DNA of 64,000 nucleotides, from contig JAGPYM010000001.1 of assembly GCA_020736575.1 (NCBI GenBank), forward strand, positions 3,658,001 through 3,722,000, read 5' to 3'. Shown piece after piece: positions 21,056 through 32,759 of this stretch (position 1 is the stretch's first letter; each line of letters begins with the position of its first letter). A program made the position numbers and the translations under genes. The notes beneath the pieces are model-generated. The model was not told the DNA's origin. It did no database searches and worked only from the letters and a program-made list of their open reading frames with translations. The DNA comes from Thelonectria olida (lineage: Eukaryota; Ascomycota; Sordariomycetes; Hypocreales; Nectriaceae).

Positions 21056-22025
21056 CTGTTGGATGGTGAATTTATATGTGAAAGATGGGCTCTTTAATAC
21101 GCTGATACGCTCTTAATACGCCGAGTAGTCGATATTCGGTAGTTGGTTGATGCGTGATCCTTGTCGTGACAAATCATGCGCGGGCGGTGCTTTTAAGGCT
21201 GAAGCAAGCCAGAATGGGGAAAATGAGGGGCATTGCGATGTGGAATCTTTTGCATCATCACTTCCGTCGAGTATCTCACTGCCACAGCCACACACTCGAG
21301 ACTCTGTCCGATACTTGGAGTAGGGAGGCAGAGCTAGCACCGGAAGGGAATATTTGTCATCTTTGTAGGCGCAGTATCTCATGGCTCGACTAATTTGGAC
21401 GAGACCAAAGTGAATGGATTGATCGATAGTAGGACCAATTCCAAACCAAGCCTAACACTCCTGTCATCATGAGTGGCGTCGTTATTCAATGCCGTCCTTG
21501 GAGGAGTCATGATGGATCTTCGCACCAAGCGATTCCCGTGTCATTCTTTGTTGCCTCAGGATCGCCCAGTTATCTACCAAATTCCCACTGTGGCTGGTGC
21601 CCAACCTCAAATTCACCCATGTCCCAATATCCCACCCAAAGGTGCCATAGCGCTACTCCAGTGGAGGTCAAGCAACATTCGCACCCTGATTAAGTCAAGG
21701 TCTTCAATGAACGGTACCTGATTCATCTCGCCCCGGTCCTACTACAGTCAGGTACCGCGCCTAGTGCTTAATTCCGCTTGGGGGGGCACCCTTTGTACCA
21801 ATTCTACCGAATACCTTGGCACCTCCTTACCCAACTCGAGACACCACACACGACCGACGGCCTCTCCAGGTTGCCACTTTCAGCAACAACACAGTCTCGG
21901 ATCCCTCCCCAGAGGCGACCCGTTTCCCGTCTCGCCTCTAATTTCCTGACCACTTCATCCATCGTCTACCCGTCGACGTGCCTCTCCCAACCGACTCCCT
22001 GCGACATCATCCGTCTCCCACCGCC
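21056..22025. promoter_or_regulatory. Divergent intergenic region between MsrB and ArfGAP
   Basis: About 970 bp holding both promoters. The right part is C- and CT-rich (ctccccagaggcgacccg, ccgtctcccaccgcc) as a leader before the ArfGAP start. No gene or clear TATA box is seen. Confidence 0.5.
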
Positions 22026-23845
22026 ATGTCAAGGAGAGCCCCGAACCCCGCTGCTGAGCGGGCAGCGCAAAACACAGCTACCATCAAGAGTCTCTTGAAG
22101 TTGGAGACAAACAAAGTCTGCGCCGATTGCAAGAGGAACAAGCGTATGTGTCACTCATACCCGCCATTCCCAGCAAATTCATTTCTCGCGGACGAGCTCT
22201 CCATCTGAACACCTTTGCTAACTTGCGACTCCCTATAGATCCGCGATGGGCCAGCTGGAACCTCGGCGTCTTCATCTGCATCCGATGCTCGGGCATTCAC
22301 CGTGGAATGGGCACTCACATCAGCCGAGTCAAGTCTGTCGACCTCGATTCATGGACTGATGAACAGTTACAGAGCATCTTGAGCTGGGGCAACGCCCGCG
22401 CCAACAAGTACTGGGAGGCCAAGCTTGCCGCTGGCCACGCTCCCTCCGAAGCTAAGATCGAGAATTTCATCCGCACCAAGTACGAACTCAAGCGATGGGT
22501 TATGGAGGGACCCATCCCCGACCCTGCCACCCTCGATGTCGACGGCGACGACGATGTGCCCCTGAGCCTCGTCAAGGAGAAGCAGGTCATAGAGCGCAAG
22601 GAGTCAATTCGCAAGGCCTCGCAAGGGCAGTCAAGCAAACCTCAGGCTATCCCAGCTCCCCAAGGCGACCTTATCGGCGGAGATCCCGTACCCGTTCGAT
22701 CAAGCAGCGCAGCCCCTCTCCCAAAGGTCGCTCCCAAGGCCGATCCCGCACCTCCTCGCGCCACGAGCACAAAGGACTCGTTGTTGGGACTCGACTTCTT
22801 TGGTGAGCCGCAGGCTCCTCCTCGACCCGCAAGTACTACAGGCACCAACACCTCGACGGGCCAATCTCGCCCCGACCTCAAACAGTCGATATTGTCGCTT
22901 TATGCTACAGCCCCTCGACCACAGGCCCAGCCTCAACCACCCGCCCAGAACTCCTTTGGCAGCATTCCCTCTCCTACCTTTGGCCACCAGTCCCAGGGAT
23001 CTATGGGTGGCTTCAATGATGCCTTCAGCGGCCTGAGTATGTCATCCAACACTGCTGCCCCGAAGCCCGCCGCTCCCGATCCATTTGCCAACCTCGGTGC
23101 TGGCCGAATGACGTCCAGCAGCAGCAGCAATGCTTTTGGTGGACTTGGATCAGGAAGCTTTTTCGACGCCAAGCCCTCTCAGACCGCCTCCTCTTCACAC
23201 CAGAAACAGCCTTCGAACTCTTCTTTCGGCAATTTTGGCGCCTTCTCATCTCCTCCCGCATCCGCCCCTGCGCCAGCCAAACCCGTCCCAAGCTCATCTG
23301 CAATGGGCGACCTCTTTGATCTCTCTGCCCCTGTGTCACAGACCTCTCCTCCCCCACCTTCCAACCCTACCATGTCCCCGAATACCAGCTCTGTCTTCAA
23401 TCTATCATCTCCTAAGCCAGCGGCTGCTCCGCCCGCACCCACCACCACTACGACCAGCTCCTTGGGTGGCTTCTCAGTTTCCGACGTCTGGGGAGGTAAC
23501 GAATGGGGTGCACCGGCCGCACCGGCCCAGGCACCTGCGCCAGCTCCTGCTGCTCATAAAAGCCCTGTCCTGCCTCAGCCTTCGAGTGACTTTGGTTGGG
23601 GAAACAGCAGCAACTCCTTTGTCAATACTAGTAGCTCCTTTACCAACACTAGCAACTCTTTTGCGAACACCCCTATCGTTCCTGGGGCTGGAGGTGGCTT
23701 TAACCCTCAACCCAAGGTGGCAGCCGATGAGGAGTTTGGTGGATGGACCAGCAGCACCGCTCCCACAGCTTCTGGCAGCCAGCCTAACAAGGCCTCTGGA
23801 GGCTTCGGCGGCGATGAAGATTTGTTCTCCAATGTGTGGTCGTAA
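22026..23845 (+). CDS. AGE2: ArfGAP of the AGE2/SMAP type
   Basis: Two exons, 22026-22143 and 22239-23845, with a 95-nt intron (donor GTATGT, acceptor CTATAG), giving 574 residues. The ArfGAP domain is at about residues 18-140. Its zinc finger is C-x2-C-x17-C-x2-C (CADC ... CIRC), followed by SGIHRGMGTHISRVKSVDLD with the catalytic arginine finger. The intron splits the zinc finger. The rest is low-complexity, rich in Pro, Ser, Asn and Gly, with FG, NF and DLF-type short motifs (FGNFGAFSS, GDLFDLS, DEDLFSNVWS) resembling clathrin- or adaptor-binding peptides. Such proteins stimulate GTP hydrolysis by Arf at the trans-Golgi and endosomes and help vesicle formation. Confidence 0.93.
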
Positions 23846-24485
23846 ATAAGATGCTCAAGTTTCAAGGACATGTTAACGAAGGAGGTTATGAGCGGTTGGG
23901 ATAGGGGCAAGGGAGCGTATGCTTGAACATAACGATTGTGCATGTTGGGGTCACTTTGCATGTTAGGAGTCCATGTAGATCGTAAAAAGGGAGGGAGGAC
24001 TTCAAATGTTGAATGTTATTTACACAAACTCCTTTGTAGTGGTGACGTTTCTCTTCGCAAAATCACATTTGACCACAACGTTGTTAAGATGTCTGATTGT
24101 ACAAATATGTGTAGTTTTACAGCCAACGCCATTATAGAATGCTAAAAGTAATTCCTCTAAAAACATAAAACCCTTGAGTGCAGTCCTTCTCAAGGACGTC
24201 AGCCTCCAACCCTGGTCTCGCTCTCTAGTCCAGTCGCGCATTAGCATCCCAGGGCAAACATGATTTCATCCTGCCTGAACCGTCATGGTGAGTGCTCTCT
24301 TCTAACCAATAGCTTGATCTACTTTCCTCACAGTTGGTACCTTTGGGTGAGCTCCCAACAAAATATCCCGTGAGTTCCTCTACGGTCCCCTCCGATTTCC
24401 ATAGAACCCTAGGCACACCCTTCATATGTCGTCGTTAATGTCGCGACTTGCGTCACTGGCGCAGTGGATATTCGACAGGCTCGCT
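23846..24485. other. Convergent intergenic spacer
   Basis: About 640 bp between the 3' ends of the ArfGAP and SFT1 genes. AT-rich with several short open frames that show no coding character. Nothing else is recognised. Confidence 0.45.
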
Positions 24486-24841
24486 TTAGAGAATCAATTT
24501 CACGCCGTAGTAGAGAACCAGAAATATGGCGATGACAATGCCTGACAGCTTTAGAATGGCGATGCGGTTACCAGAAGCGGCCATTCGAGTCAGGCGGCCG
24601 GCGGAGCCTTTGAGGTTGGTGCTCATGGAAGAGAAGGTGTCGGACTGCGCAGAGAGGTTAGTCGGCACTGTAGAAGAGAAAAAGACAGAGGCACGGGGGG
24701 TCGTACGGTGTTGTCGATGACATCCTGGGCGCGAGCGTTGTCGTAAATGTCAATCGTGACGCCGCGCAAGGCGGAGACCTTGGCGGAAAGCTCATCGAGG
24801 CGAGCGTTGTTCTGGCGCTCGCGCTCGTAGGCTTCAGACAT
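24486..24841 (-). CDS. SFT1: SFT1/BET1-like Golgi SNARE
   Basis: Two exons, 24841-24707 and 24644-24486, with a 62-nt intron (donor GTACGA, acceptor CGCAG), giving 97 residues, the yeast SFT1 size. A SNARE-type coiled coil runs from ERERQNNARLDELSAKVSALRG to DVIDNTSDTFSSMSTNL. It is followed by a basic GRLTRMAASGNR linker and one C-terminal membrane anchor (ILKLSGIVIAIFLVLYYGVKL). BET1 itself usually has a longer, disordered N-terminus that is missing here, which favours SFT1. This tail-anchored Qc-SNARE would act in retrograde and intra-Golgi fusion. Confidence 0.88.
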
Positions 24842-26236
24842 TATGGAATATGGTGTATCGGGGCGGAGTAGGTCTTGTCGATGTGATGGCCGAAGATTCG
24901 ACGTCGCCCAAGGTTTTCCTTGTCAAAGGTGGTTGGGTCGGACCAGGGCGCAAAGGATCCTGTCGACGATCGAGGAGTGTAAAAATTCTGGCGGGATTGT
25001 TGAAGACTATCGTAAAGGAGGCGATACGGGTGGGAGAGAGATTTCGGGGTTCGGTTTGTTGTTTGCGCGTGGGGTTGAAGATATGAGGTTCGAGTAAGTG
25101 AAAGGGGTCTGATCTGAGGAACTTGGCGCCAGCGACCACGGCGCCGAAACGGAACCCATGACGATTTGTTGGTGGAGTCGCCTTTCGGGACTCTGGCAGC
25201 GAACGAAAAAGATACGTACTCTGTACTTTACGCCGCCTGCACCATACCGTACCGTGCGTGGCTTGAAGTCTTTCGTGGAGTGGGGTCCGTTCCGCACCGC
25301 CACAGTTCTCCAGGCCCGGGTTTGCTCAACGGCAGGGGGAGCTATCTCCGGCCACGTTTTTTCTTTTCTTTGCCATGGACAGTGTCTCAAGATGTCGGTC
25401 CATTCGCTGAAGCCCAATTGCATGGATACCTGCCATTGGGTTTCAAGTGATTTCCCCGCTGACGGATCCTCCCCGCACCACTGGATGTTGCCCGTTTCTC
25501 AATGGGTCTTATGGGAACTATTACTCGCGAGGTCCTCGTGAAAGTCTCCGGACTTATGCGCCGCGTGTGAGTGTGGCTATGGTTAGCTTGGCGTTCTTTA
25601 AGCGTTCTTCCTTGGTGAATCAGAACACCTGACAACCTGAGAGAACATATTAAACATTGGATAGGGCGGTACCTTCTACGTGGTTACGTGGATCGATGCA
25701 TCCATTGCTTGGCTCTGTGACGGTAGCCTCGGGAAGGAGGAAACCTGAAGGGCTGCGCCACACTTGCTGGTCACCATCTCGCCTCTTCACCTTGGACATC
25801 CTTCATCAACCCCTCCCCAGCCTGATAATTAACGGCTTCTTGTTTTCTCTCGCGAGCTGCTTCAGTTACACCAGCAGTTCATCACGAGAAACAAACCGTT
25901 TCAGCTTCCTCTGCGGCGGTTATTTTTATCCCGTCCCATCCCATTCAAGCCCGCCTGCGTGTTACAGGGCTCCTTAGTGCGCTGGTGACGCCCTGTTCCG
26001 AGCTGTTATCCCCCCACCCAACTATCAACCTCTCGCCCAATACCCATAAATCCATATCCGTGTAGGTACCCATACGTAAGTTGACAAGGTACCTGCTCAT
26101 CACACGTCCAGCTATTTTCCCGAGCATCGTGAGCTCTTGGCTCCCTCCTTCACCAAAAACCTCATTCGAGAGCTTTACTCAAACCACCACGATTCCCTGC
26201 GCCATCTCGGCCTCCTTCGCCTGATATCCCGCCAAG
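24842..26236. promoter_or_regulatory. Divergent intergenic region between SFT1 and YSC84
   Basis: About 1.4 kb with the two promoters. The right 400 bp is CT-rich (ctccttcaccaaaaacc, gcctccttcgcc) and reads as the YSC84 leader. No additional gene is supported. Confidence 0.5.
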
Positions 26237-27638
26237 ATGGGCATCAACAACCCTCTCCCGTCGTCGATGGCGTGTAAGTCTCCGACTTCCCCATCACTGC
26301 CCCTCATGGCGCATTCCGCCTCACGACTCCCCCGATGCCCCTCTCCTCAAATTCCAAGATGCATTCGCCTCCTTTGCTACCCTTACCATACTGACCTCGC
26401 AACTCTTTCGTAGCGGAATGTAAAAAGTGCGGCAAGATCCTGAGCTCCTTCATCAACCCCCGCCAAGCTTTCGGCCCCGACAAAGTCATTCCCCCCTCGG
26501 TCCTCGCCAACGCCAAGGGCCTCGCCATCATCACGGTCCTCAAGGCCGGCTTCCTCGGATCTGGTCGATTCGGTAGCGGCCTCGTCGTCGCTCGTCTTCC
26601 CGATGGGAACTGGAGCGCCCCAAGCGCCATCGCCACGGCTGGCGCCGGCTTCGGTGGCCAGATCGGCTTCGAGTTGACAGATTTCGTCTTTATTCTCAAC
26701 GACTCTAACGCCGTCAAGACTTTTGCACAGGCCGGTTCCTTGACCCTCGGTGGTAATGTCTCTCTAGCTGCTGGTCCCGTCGGTCGCAACGCCGAGGCCG
26801 CCGGCGCCGCCTCTCTTAGGAGTGTCGCCGGTATTTTCAGCTACTCTAAGACAAAGGGTCTATTCGCTGGTGTTTCCCTCGAGGGTTCCGCCATTATCGA
26901 GCGTCGCGATGCCAACGAGAAGATGTACGGAACCCGCTATACCGCCCAACAACTCTTGACGGGTTCTGTTCGAGCTCCACCTCAGGCCGCTCCCCTCATG
27001 AATATCCTAAACTCGAGAGCCTTTAGTGGTATGCGTGGTGGTGTTGGCGACGATGCCATGTACAACGATTCCCCCGTCTACGATGAGAACCACGACGATG
27101 TTGTGTGGAACGGCCGACGAGGTTCAGCATACGGCGAGGGCACTCAGACGCGCGACCGCGAAGACAGCTTCGGCGCACCTAAGCGCTCGACTACCTGGCA
27201 GGACGATGTCTACGACCGACCAAGCGGCGGCGGTTTCAACGCGCCTTCACGCTCCAACACCTTTGCGCACGGTAACAACAGCAACGACGACTATGTCTAC
27301 AGGGACAACCCCGGGCCAGCCATGGAGAAGAAGGTCGGACCAGGTCGACCAGCCGCTCCCAAACCAAACTTTGCCGCCAAGCAAGCCCTGCTTAAGAAGA
27401 ACGAGGCTGTCGCTGTCTTCAACTTTGATGCTGACCAGCCTGGCGACCTTGGTTTCAAGAAGGGCGATGTTATAACCATTATTAAGCGAACCGATAGCGA
27501 CAATGACTGGTGGTATGTATTACTTTCGAGTGCGCCGTTGGACACAATGGAGGATGACTGACACACTCCCGCAGGACTGGCCAGATTGGCGGTCGACAGG
27601 GCATTTTCCCCAGCAACTACGTCAAAATGAGGGAGTAA
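26237..27638 (+). CDS. YSC84: YSC84/LSB3-type SH3 actin-patch protein
   Basis: Three exons, 26237-26273, 26414-27512 and 27575-27638, giving 399 residues. The Ysc84 (SYLF) domain covers about residues 14-225, with LANAKGLAIITVLKAGFLGSG, GGQIGFELTDFVFILN and GVSLEGSAIIERRDAN. It binds lipids and actin. A disordered linker follows. The C-terminal SH3 domain at about 343-399 includes AVFNFDADQPGDLGFKKGD, the WW pair split by intron 2, and GIFPSNYV. In yeast these proteins bundle actin and bind Las17 at endocytic patches. The intron inside the SH3 WW motif means that unspliced transcript would lose the SH3 ligand pocket. AIM21 in this window carries PxxP ligand motifs, a possible partner by function. 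Confidence 0.93.
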
Positions 27639-28439
27639 ACAACCGGCCCTTACTTTTTTCCATTCAAGACAACACCCTGATTATTGCTCGGATGGCTGTC
27701 TTTGGATTCAAAGCGCACCGACCGCGAGACTCGATCATGATACCCCCGGTCTGTGACCCGACACGTCACACACGATCGATGTCTTCGCCTATTCTTCCTG
27801 AACGATTGTTACCAAAGCGGGTGCACTAAGCGGGGGAAACAAAAATCCAAGAGGAGGGTCTCAGGAGGGAATCGGGAAATCGAAGCGCGGCTATTTAGAG
27901 ATATACACCCTTTGGACAACGGCTTTGTTTGGCTGTGGATTATTTTGTTCGGAAATTGGGTTGGGCTTTTCATACCCGGTTACATCTCTTGCTATATTAC
28001 TTGCTGAATTGCTTTTATTACCTCTGCGTGTGGTATTGCGGTCGAAATATCTTAGTCATGCTGATACCATTGCTGATGATGTCTTATTCTCTGCGTTGTG
28101 CTGCACTCATCGTCTTGTGAGACTTGAATATTGGCTTATCCGAAATCGCCATTGCCGTTTTCTCCGTGAAATCGAACCCAGTCAATGCTGCGTTGCTTCG
28201 TTTTGCAAGGGGCAGTGTAGTATCCAATCGTGCAATGTCTTCTATCCATTCTAAAACAACTAATTATACTGTCTGTACTGTCTACATACTGCGAGACAAA
28301 AAGCATAAAAAATATTTATTGGTACAAGTGGATGCAACCCCGTTCAAGCCCGTCTATGCCATCCTTCAAAAACCAAGGTAGGTCCGTTGCTGGACCATCA
28401 CCTAGCCCGTCAATTGAAGCTAGGTCTCTGCGGTTGTCC
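27639..28439. other. Convergent intergenic spacer
   Basis: About 800 bp of AT-rich sequence between the 3' ends of YSC84 and the gene at 28440. There is an AT-rich poly(A)-signal-like stretch (cataaaaaatatttatt) near 28304-28320. No gene is recognised. Confidence 0.45.
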
Positions 28440-29160
28440 TCAGACTTCGTCCTCAGGGTTGTCCAGGAAGTCGAGGATATTGCGGACAACTTGCAATGCC
28501 GCCTAGGAGAGAGGTTAGTTCGGTGCAAATGGTGAAGAATGATGGCGGTCGTTCGTGTATACGTACCGGGTCAATCTTCTTAGGATCTTCCGACGACTCC
28601 GAGGTTTGCGAGGAGCTCTCACTTTGTGAGTCGTTTTTGATAAAAGAGGCCATCGTGAGGGTAAGCTCCTCTTTCATACCACGAGGAAATTCGAGACGCA
28701 AATCCTCCTCGGAAACCGATTCGATAGCTTTTCCGTTTAGCATCTCCATGGCCATGTACCAGTTGCTACTGTTGTTGGTCTCGTCGTTCGAGCCTTGCAA
28801 CGCCGGGATGACATAGATACCCAGCGACTTGGCCAGTCCTTGACCACGCCGAATGCCGTTCATGGTTTTGGTCACCCGCTTATGATCGTCGTTGGACCGG
28901 GTGACTTTGATCTTGCGGGTGCCCGTCCTCTCGACGACGCGCCAGTGGACGATGCTCCGGAGGAAGGCGTCGTGTCCATTCTCGACCCATACAAGCTCGT
29001 GACCCTTGGACTTGCCAGTGAGTTCGTCCACAGGACAGTAGGTGTGAGCCCAGCATTCTTCGCCCATGCAGGGGCTGTGGCCTAGAAAGGTGCTGGTGAT
29101 TTTGGACTGGTCGATATCGAGAATGTTGATGATGGTTGAGGCGATTTTGGAATAAATCAT
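28440..29160 (-). CDS. Unrecognised small protein, 218 residues
   Basis: Two exons, 29160-28567 and 28502-28440, joined across a 64-nt intron (donor GTACGT, acceptor CTCCTAG). The last exon adds only 20 residues (AALQVVRNILDFLDNPEDEV). The body is a mixed globular sequence with a GHSPCMGEECWAHTYCP segment holding three closely spaced Cys and a His, and a later SSSQTSESSEDP acidic-Ser stretch. No signal peptide or membrane span is seen. I do not recognise the family. The consistent splicing and amino-acid composition support a real gene. Confidence 0.72.
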
Positions 29161-29938
29161 GGTGAATGCTGTTTAGAAGATTGTATGTATGTGTGTACGT
29201 TTGACGCGAGAGGGAAGCTGTGCTTGGCAGAAGACAACAGACAATAAGAAGAATGGGGAACGACTTCCTTAACGGTTACGACTCAGGACCTCGAGACTTA
29301 GCCTTGGTAAGCGGACTGTGAAGGTATGGAGGCTTGCTGATAGAAGCGAATATGTGTGGGTGACTGGTGCGAGAGAGGAAAGTATGTCCAGCAGAGCAAA
29401 AATAACAACAACGAGGGAGAATGGCCTCTTTATAAAGGTGTTTCTCCAGGGCCTCGAGGGTCAAGCCCCGTGACTCTTGAGGCACGAAAGAGCATATGGT
29501 CTGGAAAACCTTGAACCCCAGTGTTATTTCTGGAATAGATAAATGTACGCAAAGTGCAAGTGGAAGGTTGTGTTGATGGAACCTAGATTCAAATGGCTTA
29601 CATGGAGTTGGAAACTGGCTGTACTTGGTACGAACCTGGAAGCTGAAGTGCCACTGCACAAATATGCACTTACAATTCACCGAGAGAGACCGCAGCGGTT
29701 GATCCGTCTTGCCGGCTGGGGCTGGGTTGTGTTTTGTTCACTTTCTATTCCTCCATGACCCGCGAGATGATATGTCCATTATCTATAGAGACCTTCACGG
29801 TGTACATTCAAACTCAACTCAACTGAAATTTCCATACTGACGCACTCAGACGTCTCTTTCGGCATATGGATGACTCGAAGCTGGCCCCATGACTTGACCA
29901 CCTACCTACACGTATTCGTAGCGATATGCTGCAAGGTT
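29161..29938. other. Intergenic spacer between two minus-strand genes of unknown function
   Basis: About 780 bp holding the promoter of the gene ending at 29160 and the 3' flank of the gene at 29939. Open frames here lack coding character. Confidence 0.45.
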
Positions 29939-32135
29939 CTACCTTAATATGGACCCCTCACTGAACGACGCCTCTTCTAGTTTTCTCAACCAAAACTCTC
30001 TTCGAGTGTGCAGGATACGGTCCAGGTAAAACTCTGCCGAATTGATCTCATCACTGCCATTTGTCACGTCCAAGCTGTACTGGTCAAAATGCTTTGACGT
30101 CAGCTGATTTACCTCCTGCAGAGCCTCAAGGTTTGTCAACAAAACCGTTACACTTTGGTTGACTGGGCACCGCAATGGCGACAAAGTATGTGCGATAGAA
30201 CCATTGCACAAGATTGGTACACCCGAAGGTGATGTGGTGGTTGACAGCATTTGGCCTGTGGCCCTTGTAGTGAATTTCGATTGCGGCTCCTCAACGGAAG
30301 GCGACTCTATGCTGGACTTTGTGACCTTGCTGGGAACTGGCTGTTTACTGCGCGACCCCCTTGGAGGGCGTTTTGCTTTCGAAACTGGTTTTGGCTTAGC
30401 TAGTGCCCGTGCCGAAGCTCTGGTTGTCGGCGTTGCTCGTGTAGATGCCGGAGTCAGGATCGTGGTCGGAGTTGATGCTGTGGACGCTCGAGTCGAGGTT
30501 CTGATCGGAGTTGCCTTTGGATGTACTGGAGCGGAGGCCGTGGCCAGAGCTACCTTTGGAGACGCTCGTGAAGAGACCCAGGTTGATGTTTCCTTTGCAG
30601 CTGCTCGTGGAGAGGTATTTGATCTGTTCTTTCCGATGGATGCCCGTGTTGAAATCTTAATTGGTGTTGCCTTTGGAGATACTCGAGAGGAGGACCGTGC
30701 TGCAACATTGGCTGGGACTGCGGTTGGAGGCGCTTGCGTGGACTTCTTCGCTCGGTTCTTTCCGGTGCGGGTTATTTTTTCAGGCGTCCGTGTCGAGGTC
30801 TTGAGTGCTGTTTCCTTAGCCGAAACTGCGCGCGTTGGGTGAGGAACAAAGGGAAGCTTGCGAGGCCTCGGCATGAGACCCCGGAAATCATTTGCAGAAC
30901 TCCCGTGTAAAGGTTCCATGTCTACACTGACTGTTTGAGTGATTTTGGTGGCGCCTTGGTCTGTTTCGCGCTCACTATTTGGATGCATATGAGTGACATC
31001 CTCCAGCCGTGGGATTTCGGCTGTAGTGGCAGATGCAGGATGGCTCAACGAAGAATGGGAGGTGTTATGATGAGTATGGGCCCAATTAGTTTGAGGGTTA
31101 GACTCAACGCATGGTATTGAAGGCTGGCTTAGTCCAGCTGATCCTCCAGGACAGAATGATTGCTTGAGCGGCGATCCTATTGGAGGCGTATGAGCTTGAC
31201 TTGGGCCTAGGAAGATGTGGTAAGGGTTTAGCTGCTGAGTGATGGCATCTGAGGCAAATGGCGAACTAGTCGATGCTGAAGCGTATGTTGGGAGAGAGTG
31301 AAGCCGTTGCGGAGCTTGAAAATGTGGACTTAGGGTGTTGTCAGCGTTGGTAAGTGACAAAGGTGAATTCAACAGGTCAGTGAAGGAAGTTTGCTGTGGG
31401 TGTCCGAAGTTATGTGGCGTGTTCGGGGTGAAAATCTGTGGGAGAGGAGTAATTGAAGAGAGACGAGGACCAAAGGTTGAAGCTGTCTGAAAGTCAAGCG
31501 GCATGCTGGGCGATGGTGCTATTGTGAGCGTTGAGAAGGCAACCGGAATTGAGTCGCTAATTGGAAGATTGGACTTCTTCAGCATGTATACAGCTACGTT
31601 GAAGTCTCTTTTCTCCTCTAATTCGGCGACAACGGCGCGATTCTGTCCTGGAATGTTGATACATATCTCGAGTCGCTCTTGCTCGACGTTGACTACGTTG
31701 ACGGAACCGCTGTAATGCTTGAGAAGATCATGAAGCCGAACCGATATCTTTGGTGTCTTAGCATTCATCACCTCAAGGTAGAAGTTGGACCACATACTAA
31801 TTGACGCGGCCCAAGATGAATCAGAAAAATTAAGGTTCCTGTTCCCGAATCCACAGGCCGTTCGCCCTCAATGGTCAAGGTAAAGATGCTGCGCGGTCGG
31901 GAACTGTGATAGACCCTGGTTGATATTCCCTCTCGGATCTCCCACCGCCTTAGAGGACAGCTTGAAACCGGCGTCGGTGGTCCAGGCATCTTCAAAACTT
32001 GGAGAACAGTTGCGCCAGGGGCTGAGGCTGCTAGTGAGGATGTCGCAAGGAATATTTGCTTACGGGACGAGGTGTTGATGTTGGTGCAGAAGAGGTGTGT
32101 GTTAGGGCTACGTCTGTGAAGTAAAATTGAGCCAT
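29939..32135 (-). CDS. Unrecognised Ser/Thr/Pro/Ala-rich protein with apparent frame break
   Basis: I place the ATG at 32135 (MAQFYFTDVALTH). Exon 1 is 32135-32064, with a GTAAGC donor. The next exon begins at 31989 after an AAG acceptor and reads WEIREGISTRVYHSS and FTLTIEGERPVDS. At about 31844-31846 the sensible frame shifts by one base at a GGG run, continuing as NLNFSDSSWAASISMWSNFY and then a long open frame to 29939 (over 600 residues). The N-terminal 140 residues look folded. The middle is low-complexity with degenerate PKATPIxxSTRAS repeats and many basic residues. A helical tail (FYLDRILHTRREFWLRKLEE) ends the protein. No family was recognised. The frame break may be a sequencing error, an unseen intron or real decay. 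Confidence 0.6.
30395..30830 (-). repeat. Degenerate Ala/Thr/Ser/Pro/Lys repeat region in coding sequence
   Basis: The reading frame holds diverged copies of a unit like PKATPIKISTRAS, for example at about 30483-30526 and 30638-30680, where the plus strand shows matching gttgcctttgga blocks. Lys/Arg spacing is regular. This is a basic, disordered repeat. Confidence 0.6.
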
Positions 32136-32759
32136 CTCGCCGAATACCTAGACAACCTGGAGCCTCAGGTATCTACATGAAATTTTGCCTTCTTCGCGTT
32201 GGCATTTCTGGGGTGCTTGGCTCCTTCCACTTCGCAAATGCCATCATGGAGAGGTACGAAGGTACGAACGATTGAGGAAGGACTCAACGACGTTCAAACG
32301 ATAAGCGGCCCGATTGGTTCATTCACCGAGTGGCCCCAGCGCCTATATGGCAATCACGTGCAGAGACGCATGTCCCGCCCACCCTGGCCAATTTCTGGCG
32401 GCGCGCGTTGCTCCAACCACACCCACACCCCAGCAGCCGACCTGGAACTAGGTGGAACATCGACAGCATCTCCAACGCAAACGAATACACACTTCATCCA
32501 TCCATCCACGCGAGCTCTGGAGTTCTGTTGGGGCCTCTCTGCTGGTCTAGTATAGCTCAGCCCACCGGAGCTCCCACTTACCATTCAGCCCCTATTACGA
32601 CGGCAGACTCAACGACGCGACTCGACACGATAGCGACCGATCCAGACGAGATAACTGCATTCTCCGGCGCAATTGCGACTGCGCATTCCTGAAACCTTTC
32701 ACAGCCCTTCCTGAACCCGCGCGCCACTGATTTGGCCACGTACTGCATTGGCCGGAATC
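32136..32759. promoter_or_regulatory. Divergent promoter region between the unknown gene and RSC9
   Basis: About 620 bp between outward-facing starts, so both promoters share it. The right half is rich in C and A (cacccacaccccagcagcc, catccatccatccacg) as an RSC9 leader. No TATA box is obvious. Confidence 0.55.

Noticed and set aside
29276..29680. 134-codon minus-strand open frame
   Set aside because: Random-like composition inside the promoter region of the gene ending at 29160; no domain or leader.
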